Assembly: GCF_000429565.1 (NCBI RefSeq)
Contig: NZ_AUCC01000007.1
Location: 18,111 to 82,110, forward strand
Direction of reading: 5' to 3'
Origin: Arsenophonus nasoniae DSM 15247
GTDB lineage: Bacteria > Pseudomonadota > Gammaproteobacteria > Enterobacterales > Enterobacteriaceae
Length of the DNA stretch: 64,000 bases
Shown here: positions 56,958 to 64,000 of the stretch, piece by piece
Layout: every line of letters begins with the position of its first letter
Position numbering within the stretch: the first letter of the stretch is position 1
Program-made: the position numbers and the translations under genes
The notes under the pieces: generated by a model
What the model was told of the DNA's origin: nothing
The model's input: only the letters and a program-made list of their open reading frames with translations
Database searches by the model: none

Positions 56958-58784
56958 TCATTCAAAACCAGCCAGATGATCACGAATCAATGTCATGAAT
57001 GCTTCTCCAAATCGCGCTAATTTTCTTTGGCCTACACCATTAATCAATAGTAATTCATTCGGCTGGACAGGATATCGCTCCGCCATCTCTATTAAAGTGG
57101 CATCGTTAAAAACAACAAAAGGTGGAATATTTTCTTCATTCGCAATAACTTTTCGCAATTGACGTAATTTAGCAAATAATTTTTTATCATAATGACTTTG
57201 GTAGTTTTTATTTTGCTGATTACGGCTTTTTTTCGATAAGACTCTAGCAACAGCCAGCTGTAATGGCACCTGGCCACGCAATATCGGTCGAGCCGCTTCT
57301 GTTAATTGTAATGCTGAAAAATGGGCAATATTTTGGCTCACTAACCCCATATGAATAAGTTGCCGACACACACTCACCCAATGCTCATGACTCTGTTCTT
57401 TACCTAAGCCATAAACTGGCAACTTATCATGGCCAAATTCACGAATACGTTGATGATTCGCACCGCGCAAAATGTCAACAATATAGCCGATACCAAAACG
57501 CTGCCCTGTTCGATAAATACAAGAAAGTACTTTCTGAGCATCAATTAGGCCATCATACCGTTTCGGTGGATCTAAACAAATATCGCAGTTACCACAAGGC
57601 TGCTGCCGATTTTCACCAAAATAATTTAACAATACTAGCCGGCGACAGGTTTGCGCCTCGGCAAAAGCGCTCATCGCATTCAATTTATGACGTTCAATTT
57701 CTTGCAATTGTCCGGCAGGCTTTTCCGCTAAACAACGACGCAACCAGGATAAATCAGCAGGATCATAAAATAAGATTGCCTCTGCAGCTAAGCCATCACG
57801 CCCAGCTCTCCCCGTTTCTTGATAATAAGATTCTATATTACGGGCAATATCAAAATGGACGACAAAACGGACATTAGATTTATTAATTCCCATACCAAAT
57901 GCCACCGTTGCTACCACCACTTGCAAGTCATCTTTTTGAAAAGCATCTTGTACTTTGGCGCGTTGTGTATTATCAAGACCAGCATGATAAGCCGCCGCAC
58001 TTAAACCGCGTTTATGCAATCGCTCAGCTGTCTCTTCCGCTTTACTGCGACTATTGCAATAAACAATACCACTGTTACCTTTTTGTCCTTTAATAAAAAA
58101 CCAAAGTTGATCAAGAGGCTTATATTTTTCTACTAAAGTATAACGAATATTAGGTCGATCGAAGCTGCTAATATGGACAAGTGGTTCACACAGTTCAAGA
58201 CCGTGAATAATATCATTACGCGTTGTTTGATCCGCAGTGGCGGTTAAGGCAATAACCGGTAACTGCGAAAAGCGACGCCGCAATTGCCCTAATGCTCGAT
58301 ATTCAGGACGAAAATCATGTCCCCACTGTGAAATACAATGGGCTTCATCGACAGCCAATAAAACCGGATTTAATTTTGGCAATCGATCAAGAAAATTATC
58401 CATAACCAATCGTTCTGGAGCAATATAAAGTAATTTTATTTTGCCTTGTCGACAATACTCAATGACCTGCTTTTGCTGTTGCCCAGTTTGGCTTGAATTA
58501 AGATAACTGGCTTCGATACCATACTGAGAAAGCTGATCAACTTGATCTTTCATTAATGAAATTAGGGGGGAAACTACTATTGTTAAGCCGGGCAAAATTA
58601 AAGCGGGTATTTGATAACAGAGAGATTTTCCTCCCCCGGTTGGCATGACGACCAAACAATCTTGCTTGGTAAGTATAGTATTAATAATTTGTTCTTGGCC
58701 TGGCCGAAATTGCTGATAACCAAAAATCTGCTGCAACACTTGCCGAGCCGGGGATGTAATATTGATAATTTCCGCAGTAGACAC
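56958..58784 (-). CDS. recQ: ATP-dependent DNA helicase RecQ
   Basis: 3'-5' superfamily 2 helicase of the RecF recombination pathway. Walker A PTGGGKS (48-54), DEAH box (146-149), the aromatic-rich loop [11 protein letters not shown] and motif [12 protein letters not shown] are visible. A zinc-binding RQC domain with [10 protein letters not shown] and CGNCDIC follows, and then a C-terminal HRDC domain ([14 protein letters not shown]). 608 residues, E. coli 609. Confidence 0.96.
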   Translation of the reverse strand: MSTAEIINITSPARQVLQQIFGYQQFRPGQEQIINTILTKQDCLVVMPTGGGKSLCYQIPALILPGLTIVVSPLISLMKDQVDQLSQYGIEASYLNSSQTGQQQKQVIEYCRQGKIKLLYIAPERLVMDNFLDRLPKLNPVLLAVDEAHCISQWGHDFRPEYRALGQLRRRFSQLPVIALTATADQTTRNDIIHGLELCEPLVHISSFDRPNIRYTLVEKYKPLDQLWFFIKGQKGNSGIVYCNSRSKAEETAERLHKRGLSAAAYHAGLDNTQRAKVQDAFQKDDLQVVVATVAFGMGINKSNVRFVVHFDIARNIESYYQETGRAGRDGLAAEAILFYDPADLSWLRRCLAEKPAGQLQEIERHKLNAMSAFAEAQTCRRLVLLNYFGENRQQPCGNCDICLDPPKRYDGLIDAQKVLSCIYRTGQRFGIGYIVDILRGANHQRIREFGHDKLPVYGLGKEQSHEHWVSVCRQLIHMGLVSQNIAHFSALQLTEAARPILRGQVPLQLAVARVLSKKSRNQQNKNYQSHYDKKLFAKLRQLRKVIANEENIPPFVVFNDATLIEMAERYPVQPNELLLINGVGQRKLARFGEAFMTLIRDHLAGFE

Positions 58785-59005
58785 TGGTATCCCTAATAAA
58801 CGTGACTAATCAATTTTGATAAAAAGCGGTAAATAAATATATGCTACCTGACTCTGATAAGAATTACAGCATCTCATTAGTTTCCGCTAAAAAAATAAAA
58901 CGTTAGAAGAAAAAAGATCACTCCGTACTAAATAACTATTTATTTTTGCCAGTTTATGAATCAAATCATAGAAAAACCGTTAATCTTTGCATAGTATCAA
59001 CCATT

Positions 59006-59037
59006 AATTAACATAATATCTAAATATTGTGCGAACC
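59006..59037 (-). other. dif-like XerC/XerD site with 10-bp spacer, candidate prophage attachment site
   Basis: Read on the minus strand, a XerC-like arm GGTTCGCACAA (9 of 11 identical to the E. coli dif arm) is followed by a 10-bp spacer TATTTAGATA and a XerD-like arm TTATGTTAATT (10 of 11). Real dif sites have a 6-bp spacer. It lies between recQ and the prophage region and directly abuts the stop of the lipoprotein gene. Confidence 0.5.
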
Positions 59038-59262
59038 TTAATACATATGTTCAAAATCGGGATCATCTATATCACTGACACAATCTAGTAATAATGAAGG
59101 TTTCTCTCTATATCTACGCTCGCAAATTTGTCGCTTTCGCCATTCTCTATCATGCTTTTTTATAATCGCTTTTTTTTCTTCTAGTGTGTATTTTGAAAAA
59201 CCATTTTTACACCCAACCAGAACTAATGAACTCAAGGTCAACACCAATAAGTATTTCATCAT
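59038..59262 (-). CDS. Small lipoprotein of unknown function
   Basis: 74 residues: a lipoprotein signal peptide with a clear lipobox (LVLVGC, Cys18), then a short charged domain with three more Cys (ICERRYREKPSLLLDC plus the lipidated one) and an acidic end. I do not recognise the family. It lies between the dif-like site and the filamentous prophage genes, so it may be prophage cargo or the last host gene. Confidence 0.65.
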   Translation of the reverse strand: MMKYLLVLTLSSLVLVGCKNGFSKYTLEEKKAIIKKHDREWRKRQICERRYREKPSLLLDCVSDIDDPDFEHMY

Positions 59263-59457
59263 TGTTTTTACTCAGTATCTTCACTCAAACACTAATACTA
59301 ACAATTGACATTGCAAAAAAACAGGCTTGGCAGGAGGCGCAAGCGCAGGGTTTCCTGCTACTCGATTAGTCCCCCCTGGCTTCGGCGGTTTTCCATTCAG
59401 TTATCTTTGTGATTTCAATCTGCCGCCTTACATGTCCTGACGGACATTTTAAAACAT

Positions 59458-59489
59458 AAAAAAAAGCCCGCCATAAAGTAGCGGGTTTT
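59458..59489 (-). terminator. Strong terminator closing the prophage operon
   Basis: CCCGC/GCGGG stem with a 9-base loop, extended by A:T pairs and followed on the minus strand by eight T. It lies about 150 bases downstream of the small HTH gene. Confidence 0.8.
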
Positions 59490-59600
59490 CCTGATGTTAG
59501 TGTGATGCGACTCAAAATCAGAAGTGGCGGTATTTCATAATTGATTTTAGAAGTTATGACCTAATACCGAATCGATATTATCTCATCGAATAAAATACCC

Positions 59601-59621
59601 TAGGTGCGTTTAACGCACCTA
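59601..59621. repeat. 21-bp perfect palindrome after the HTH gene
   Basis: TAGGTGCGTT and its reverse complement AACGCACCTA separated by a single T. It starts 16 bases beyond the stop of the HTH gene. It may be a terminator stem or an operator. Confidence 0.6.
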
Positions 59622-59636
59622 GATTGACAGCCTTTT

Positions 59637-59915
59637 TTATGTCTTACGAATGCGTTGCTGGCAATCATACAAAGCAAATAACACTAAACGAACATGAAAT
59701 ACCGTTAATAATCCCGTCAATGACGCTGGCTCAAATTTCATTCTGGATTCTGTTATCGTCTGTCTCACCACTTTATACGCCACTGAACGCAACACTGAGA
59801 TTTCTTTTTGTGGAATGCCAAAAGCAAATAACAATGCCGTTTCAAACTGCACTGGCGTTAATTCAGGAAAAAGATTGCGTAACTCTGGATATTGAGTAGG
59901 ATCGAACACAGTCAT
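59637..59915 (-). CDS. Small LuxR/GerE-type HTH protein, putative prophage regulator
   Basis: 92-residue protein. The central region (about 19-65) follows the GerE/LuxR HTH pattern: LTPVQFETALLFAFGIPQKEISVLRSVAYKVVRQTITE, with the recognition helix near 44-58. There is no receiver or autoinducer domain. It lies directly downstream of the two-hairpin intergenic region and upstream of a palindrome, which fits a prophage transcription regulator. Its targets cannot be read from sequence. Confidence 0.65.
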   Translation of the reverse strand: MTVFDPTQYPELRNLFPELTPVQFETALLFAFGIPQKEISVLRSVAYKVVRQTITESRMKFEPASLTGLLTVFHVRLVLFALYDCQQRIRKT

Positions 59916-60123
59916 ATAGACCTCTGCTTAGGTTTATGTGATAGCTGTATAGTCAGATGGACGTCTGGCTATACAGCGCTAAAAAACAGCGTAACGCTTA
60001 ACAAACAACATTTTAAAACTGAACAGATTATAACGATTATTACCCGTGACAACCTTCGTTCTCCGTTCATAAAAATCTGCCTCCTCGCTCAGCTGCGGGG
60101 GACGATTTTTATGAACGGAAAAC
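59916..60123 (-). other. Prophage intergenic region with two long hairpins (candidate origin/packaging signal)
   Basis: 208 bp between the secretin gene and the HTH gene. Hairpin 1, 59944-59977: GCTGTATAG/CTATACAGC plus five more pairs, 4-base loop. Hairpin 2, 60062-60119: a perfect 16-bp outer stem (60062-60077 with 60104-60119) enclosing a second GC-rich stem. In Ff phages the region after gene IV carries the packaging signal and both strand origins as a series of hairpins, so place and form agree. Confidence 0.6.
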
Positions 60124-61251
60124 TTAAATCACTTTCACCTGTAATAAAACGACAATATCTGTTTTAGTCCTTGACGTAGACTTACCCGATAAAAAACCTT
60201 TAGGCAAAAAACTAAAACCCGTTCCCCCTTCTTCCAGCTTATTCTCTGCTAAACCCCCAAGCACAATCACATCACCACTTTTTACAGTGACATCAGTGAC
60301 AATATCCCGTTTAATCAACGTAGGAGATTGATTAACGCCTGTATCCGTTTTCACAAAGTTAGATAATTGCTGCTGAATTTTTAAATCAATTGCCTGACTT
60401 TTTATCGTTGGCTGAATATCGAATATCACCCCACTTGAACGGTATTCAACAGACTGAACAGGACGACCATCCTGATAAGTCACACTGGATAAAACAGGGA
60501 CATCAGAGCCTACACTAAAATTTCCTTTTGAACCGGATTTAACCCGTAATGTTGGACTACTCACCACATGAAAACGGCTATCAGTGCGAAATAATTCAAT
60601 CATCGCATCCAGATTGCCCGTATTAATCGTAATAAAATTCTCATAATTTTGTTTTATGCCAATATTAATGCCCAGTTTTCCTGACAATAATTTAGCTAAT
60701 AAATTAATTCCACTGCCTTCTTTTTCAATATCCTGAACCTCAAACACATAACCAGTCACAACCAGTTCACGTGAAGGTGTATCGACAGAACTCAACACAC
60801 GCTGAACGCGTACAATCTCCTCTTTCGTACCGTAAAAAACCAATTTATCACCATTAGCCGCAATCTCCCCTTCGGACTTTAAAAAACCCTGAAGATAGTC
60901 AACATCACGGTGTATCGGATTATAAACAAAACTCTGTTTGATTACTTTAGGTTCAGGTGGCTTAACCTTAACCAGATAAACCACCCCTTGTTTTTCATAA
61001 ACACGAATATTCATATTCTCAAAATAACGAATAATAAACTGATTAAAATCCTGCTTTTCCGTAGCATGAAAACTCATTAAACTCAAATCATTCGCTAAAT
61101 TAGGGTCAAGCATATAAGGCTTTTGCAAAACTTCATCATAAATCAGCGAAATCGCTTTAGGTAATGGAACCGCTTCAAGCTTAAAATCAACATTCTTTGC
61201 GTCAACAGAAAAAATAAAGAAAAATACCCCCCCCCATAATGCTTTATTCAC
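60124..61251 (-). CDS. Filamentous phage secretin (pIV-like)
   Basis: Outer-membrane channel through which filamentous phage leave the cell. A signal peptide (about 1-18) precedes an N0-type domain (about 22-96: VDFKLEAVPLPKAISLIYDEV) and an N1/N3-type domain (about 105-180). The secretin core follows, with VVSSPTLRVKSGSKGNFSVGSDVP, IKRDIVTDVTVKSGDVIVLGGL and a C-terminal FLSGKS-TKTDIVVLLQVKVI. 375 residues, short for a GspD and right for pIV. GTG start overlapping the Zot stop (GTGA). A run of nine G in codons 6-9 is a potential slippage site. Confidence 0.85.
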   Translation of the reverse strand: MNKALWGGVFFFIFSVDAKNVDFKLEAVPLPKAISLIYDEVLQKPYMLDPNLANDLSLMSFHATEKQDFNQFIIRYFENMNIRVYEKQGVVYLVKVKPPEPKVIKQSFVYNPIHRDVDYLQGFLKSEGEIAANGDKLVFYGTKEEIVRVQRVLSSVDTPSRELVVTGYVFEVQDIEKEGSGINLLAKLLSGKLGINIGIKQNYENFITINTGNLDAMIELFRTDSRFHVVSSPTLRVKSGSKGNFSVGSDVPVLSSVTYQDGRPVQSVEYRSSGVIFDIQPTIKSQAIDLKIQQQLSNFVKTDTGVNQSPTLIKRDIVTDVTVKSGDVIVLGGLAENKLEEGGTGFSFLPKGFLSGKSTSRTKTDIVVLLQVKVI

Positions 61252-62282
61252 TGTCCACCTCCTGAATAATAATTCACTAACTGCCCATCAATTTCTCCCT
61301 GTAAAAGACGTCCGTTAAACTGAAACTGACTCCGTGGCTCAAGACGTAACTGCCCTTGTTTATCCGCTAGAATGACATACGCTTTCCCTTCTCTGAGCAG
61401 TTCCCCTGTAATACGCCATTTTGACGATAAAACCACTTTAGACGAACGGATGGAAAAACTAGCTACTGGATTAGAACTTTGAGAAACAGAATTAACAGAT
61501 TGCGCATGTTTCGGCTTTTCAGGATTTAAATACTGATTGAAGTACTGATAAACGAAATAAAGAGAAACCAGAATAGCCAAAGGCACAAGCACCATTAACA
61601 TCAACACTTTTGTTGATGAAAAAATAGACTGCCGTTTATCCGTCTTTAAGGTATTAGGATTATTTCCCTCAACCGATTTATAAAGCTCAAAAATCGCCTT
61701 ATCGTATTTTTCCTGATAATAATTCATCCGATTCGATTTGGTGATTTTAACGCCTTGAAACACATCAACCCGATAGCGATTACTTAATCCCAGAGAAACA
61801 TGCTTTTGCATCCGATAGGTTGTTTCAATACGGGCTTTAATAAAACGGGGAATATCCGTTACCGTCTGATTAATCACCACCAAATCAGACATAATACCCG
61901 TCTTTTTATTGATAAAATGACCATGTTCAGCAATAAACGAACGATGATTTTTAGGAATATCTTTATCGCTGCCCCATACCCGCCAAACTTCATCAATCAC
62001 CACCAAATCGCCAGCCTGACAAAAGGTAGACTGATTTTCCATCGACGGTAAAAAATCTTCATCAAGACACTGACCATTCTCAACGTGAACCAATAAGCCT
62101 AATTTTTCATGCATCAATTTTTTATTTTGTTTCAGGCAATAATCTTTTATTTTTTGCTCATTCAGCCCGTAAATATTAGAAACAACACGACGACCGGACG
62201 CAATCGCAGGAACAATAACCGATTTCACCACCTCGTAAGACTTGCCGGAGCGAGGAACGCCGACATAAGCAGTAATTGGCAT
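61248..62282 (-). CDS. Zot-like phage assembly ATPase (pI-like)
   Basis: Inner-membrane motor of filamentous phage assembly. The Zot domain has Walker A GVPRSGKS (8-15) and Walker B DLVVIDEVW (92-100). A transmembrane helix at about 225-247 is followed by a periplasmic C-terminal part (about 250-344). 344 residues, close to Ff pI (348). It overlaps the secretin gene by 4 bases and follows the small membrane protein gene by 10 bases. Any toxin-like activity known for CTX phage Zot is not implied. Confidence 0.88.
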   Translation of the reverse strand: MPITAYVGVPRSGKSYEVVKSVIVPAIASGRRVVSNIYGLNEQKIKDYCLKQNKKLMHEKLGLLVHVENGQCLDEDFLPSMENQSTFCQAGDLVVIDEVWRVWGSDKDIPKNHRSFIAEHGHFINKKTGIMSDLVVINQTVTDIPRFIKARIETTYRMQKHVSLGLSNRYRVDVFQGVKITKSNRMNYYQEKYDKAIFELYKSVEGNNPNTLKTDKRQSIFSSTKVLMLMVLVPLAILVSLYFVYQYFNQYLNPEKPKHAQSVNSVSQSSNPVASFSIRSSKVVLSSKWRITGELLREGKAYVILADKQGQLRLEPRSQFQFNGRLLQGEIDGQLVNYYSGGGQ

Positions 62283-62292
62283 ACGAATCCCC

Positions 62293-62583
62293 TTACCCGA
62301 TTATCGGCAATCTACGGATAATAAAGCGCGTCACCATTGCTGATATCACCAATGGCACGCCAAATGGAAACTGTAATAAATTTAGGAAATACCAAATCGC
62401 ATCAGGCAAAGCAGCAAAAAGCTCCGCTAAATTTGTCGATTTAAGCAAAAACACGTCTATAACAATAGGAATAAACTCTGTCGTAATATAAAACAACGCA
62501 AAAAACAAAAAAAACTTAGGCACAATTCCTTTAAAAACAAACTCAAATGCACCACTGAATAACGTAATAAATAATCGTCCCAT
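62293..62583 (-). CDS. Small membrane protein, minor coat protein pVI-like (DUF2523)
   Basis: 96 residues with three hydrophobic segments (about 3-18, 22-45 and 69-90), a typical DUF2523/pVI layout. Placed between the pIII-like gene and the Zot gene, exactly where gene VI lies in Ff phages. It would cap the virion end together with pIII. The sequence itself is weakly conserved, so the call rests mainly on topology and place. Confidence 0.7.
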   Translation of the reverse strand: MGRLFITLFSGAFEFVFKGIVPKFFLFFALFYITTEFIPIVIDVFLLKSTNLAELFAALPDAIWYFLNLLQFPFGVPLVISAMVTRFIIRRLPIIG

Positions 62584-62590
62584 ATATCAC

Positions 62591-64000
62591 CTATGCACTT
62601 AATAATTTCCGCAATGCGATAAATGCCCAAACCAACGCAAATATGGTTCCAATAACTCCCCTGTTTTGTTCAATCAACGGACAATGTGAGTCAATTTTGT
62701 AATCTTTGCCATAAAATGGAACACTCCAGACCGGACACTGAACATTACGGGACGGTAAACTAAAATTTTGCAAGAAGGGAAAAAACGACTTATAAGGCTG
62801 TAATATCTGTTCCGCCGTTGGCATTTTTAAGTCAGGATATTTAATATCATTCTCTTTAAAATCCACATTATTGCCGGATAAATCACCTGATTCATTATTA
62901 TTGGAATATGATGGCATCACCTGAATAGGTGAATGAGAATTAAGTTGTGCAGGTTTAAACCATTCACTTTTTTTAAGATTAGATAATTCAGGATTACTGG
63001 AAGTGACTTCTTCCTTAGAAATTGCATTACTTGAGCTATAGGGAACGCCTTGATAATCCGTAGATAAAGAAGCTTCCATAAATATATCATTATAAAATTT
63101 TGTTAATTCATCAATATCTATCGAAACCTCGTTTAATTTTTTTAAAAAAGATTCTTTAACTTGATTAGGCTGTTTTTCAGGTTCTTTTGGAATACCTTTG
63201 AAACCACTATTAGTATGAACATGAACATTAGTCTCAAATTTTCCCACCTCGCCTTTTTTATAAAAACCCCGAGATTCAGTATAGACACCCACGTATTCTA
63301 ATGTCACAAAACCCATATCTTTATTAATACGCTTTACGCTAGGCGAATCAACACTACAAGCGACTCCAGCTAATCCACAAACTTTTTTTTGATTTGAATT
63401 TTTATATTGATAAAAATAAGACAAAGCAACACTTGCCCAATCATAACCCTGTATGATTTTCTTATTAAAATAAGTATAAAATGGATAAGAGTTATTTAAT
63501 GAATCCGAAATAATGACATCACCATTTTCTGTTGTATTTATTGTTATAAAAAAGGGATTATCTGGAGATGGCTCAAAATCTGAAATATAGTTTTTTCCAT
63601 TTATAAAAACATCATACCGACCATCATCTCTTTTCTTACCACTCGTAGCGACTTTAATTTCATCAGAAACAAAAGCATTTTCATTTATAGTCCCAATGCT
63701 ATAACCCACGCCAGCCCAGCTCAACGCCCCTCCAACGGACTTATAAATTGATTTATCACTTATCTTTGATGAAATACGTTTCAACAGTGAACTTGAAATA
63801 GAACGGCTTGTATTACTCACTAAGGATAAATACACGGCATCATTAGCAGCAATAGCAGAAGCTCTCGTCGCTATTATTCTGGCTAAACCCGCACCAATAG
63901 CCGTACGAGCAAGTAAAATCGCCGGATTCGCATAGGAATAATAAATAGGAAAAAATAAAAAGATAAAAATCAAATGATAAACAACCATTTTTTTCTTCAA
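62591..64000 (-). CDS. Filamentous phage surface protein, pIII/TspB-like (start may lie beyond the window)
   Basis: At least 469 residues. A signal peptide is visible (VVYHLIFIFLFFPIYYSYA). An Ala-rich helical part (about 25-80) and a central Asn/Ser/Lys-rich region precede a Cys-containing C-terminal domain (CPVWSVPFYGKDYKIDSHCPLIE) and a C-terminal membrane anchor (GVIGTIFALVWAFIALRKLL). This layout is that of pIII-type adsorption proteins and of the TspB-like proteins of Neisseria filamentous prophages. The first in-frame codon at 64000 is TTG and an ATG lies four codons later, so the true start is undecided. Confidence 0.65.
   Translation of the reverse strand: MKKKMVVYHLIFIFLFFPIYYSYANPAILLARTAIGAGLARIIATRASAIAANDAVYLSLVSNTSRSISSSLLKRISSKISDKSIYKSVGGALSWAGVGYSIGTINENAFVSDEIKVATSGKKRDDGRYDVFINGKNYISDFEPSPDNPFFITINTTENGDVIISDSLNNSYPFYTYFNKKIIQGYDWASVALSYFYQYKNSNQKKVCGLAGVACSVDSPSVKRINKDMGFVTLEYVGVYTESRGFYKKGEVGKFETNVHVHTNSGFKGIPKEPEKQPNQVKESFLKKLNEVSIDIDELTKFYNDIFMEASLSTDYQGVPYSSSNAISKEEVTSSNPELSNLKKSEWFKPAQLNSHSPIQVMPSYSNNNESGDLSGNNVDFKENDIKYPDLKMPTAEQILQPYKSFFPFLQNFSLPSRNVQCPVWSVPFYGKDYKIDSHCPLIEQNRGVIGTIFALVWAFIALRKLLSA

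Larger units (their letters stand above)
59263..59636. other. Non-coding stretch at the end of the prophage module
   Basis: 374 bp without a supported gene. It contains a GC-richer patch with short inverted repeats around 59330-59400, a small hairpin (ATGTCC/GGACAT at 59432-59447), the terminator at 59458-59489 and the palindrome at 59601-59621. Confidence 0.5.

Noticed and set aside
59624..59899. 91-codon plus-strand open frame in the prophage region
   Set aside because: Fully antisense to the LuxR-type HTH gene, whose frame fits a known fold.
59892..60167. 91-codon plus-strand open frame across the two hairpins
   Set aside because: Runs through strongly palindromic DNA and into the end of the secretin gene; the hairpins explain the sequence better.

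Overview
The window looks like chromosome from an AT-rich member of the Enterobacterales (Gammaproteobacteria). Nearly every backbone protein can be read residue by residue against its Escherichia coli counterpart, and gene order is largely that of E. coli. The low G+C, AT-rich spacers, missing single genes and fresh pseudogenes suggest a host-associated lineage in early to middle genome reduction. An insect-associated Morganellaceae such as Arsenophonus is my best guess, made from memory of such genomes and not from a search.

Layout. 1-11.3 kb: nusA (cut by the edge), rimP, initiator tRNA-Met, tRNA-Leu(GAG), secG, glmM, folP, ftsH, rlmE, yhbY, greA, dacB, obgE, rpmA and rplU, mostly on the minus strand (the E. 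coli 69-min block). 11.5-15.7 kb: ispB, a divergent pair of Mu-like regulators (a c-repressor-like protein and the Ner homologue Nlp), mdh and argR with its ARG boxes. 15.8-30 kb: fbp, ppa, ytfP, tamB, tamA, then an accessory insertion (nitrilase plus a broken M13 metallopeptidase gene) where E. coli carries msrA and ytfL, then ytfK, ytfJ, cysQ (interrupted by an amber codon) and fklB. 30.4-37.3 kb: rplI, rpsR, priB, rpsF, rlmB, rnr, nsrR and purA. 37.4-46.2 kb: hflC, hflK, hflX, hfq, miaA, mutL, amiB and tsaE. 46.2-47.6 kb: a 1.35-kb gene-free stretch at the position of E. coli queG/nnr and the datA locus. 47.6-53.9 kb: tRNA-Gly, orn, rsgA, psd and mscM. 54-58.8 kb: a Sel1-repeat protein and yigL, pldB and recQ, which lie elsewhere in E. 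coli, so there is a rearrangement junction near 54 kb.

59.0-64 kb and past the right edge: a filamentous (Ff-type, inovirus) prophage read on the minus strand. It has a pIII/TspB-like surface protein, a small pVI-like membrane protein, a Zot/pI assembly ATPase and its own pIV-type secretin. A 208-bp intergenic region with two long hairpins follows, then a small LuxR-type HTH gene and a strong terminator. A dif-like XerC/XerD site with a 10-bp spacer lies between recQ and the prophage. The replication, ssDNA-binding and major coat genes would be expected beyond position 64000.

How the genes work together. Most of the window is housekeeping: translation and RNA metabolism (nusA, rimP, rlmE, yhbY, obgE, rplU/rpmA, rpsF operon, rnr, orn, rlmB, hfq, miaA, rsgA), membrane protein quality control (ftsH with hflK/hflC), envelope biogenesis (glmM, dacB, amiB, tamA/tamB, psd, secG) and central metabolism (mdh, fbp, ppa, purA, folP). 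The stretches that reward a second look are the prophage with its origin-like region and Xer-like site, the Mu-like switch, the queG/datA gap and the accessory insertion in the ytf cluster.
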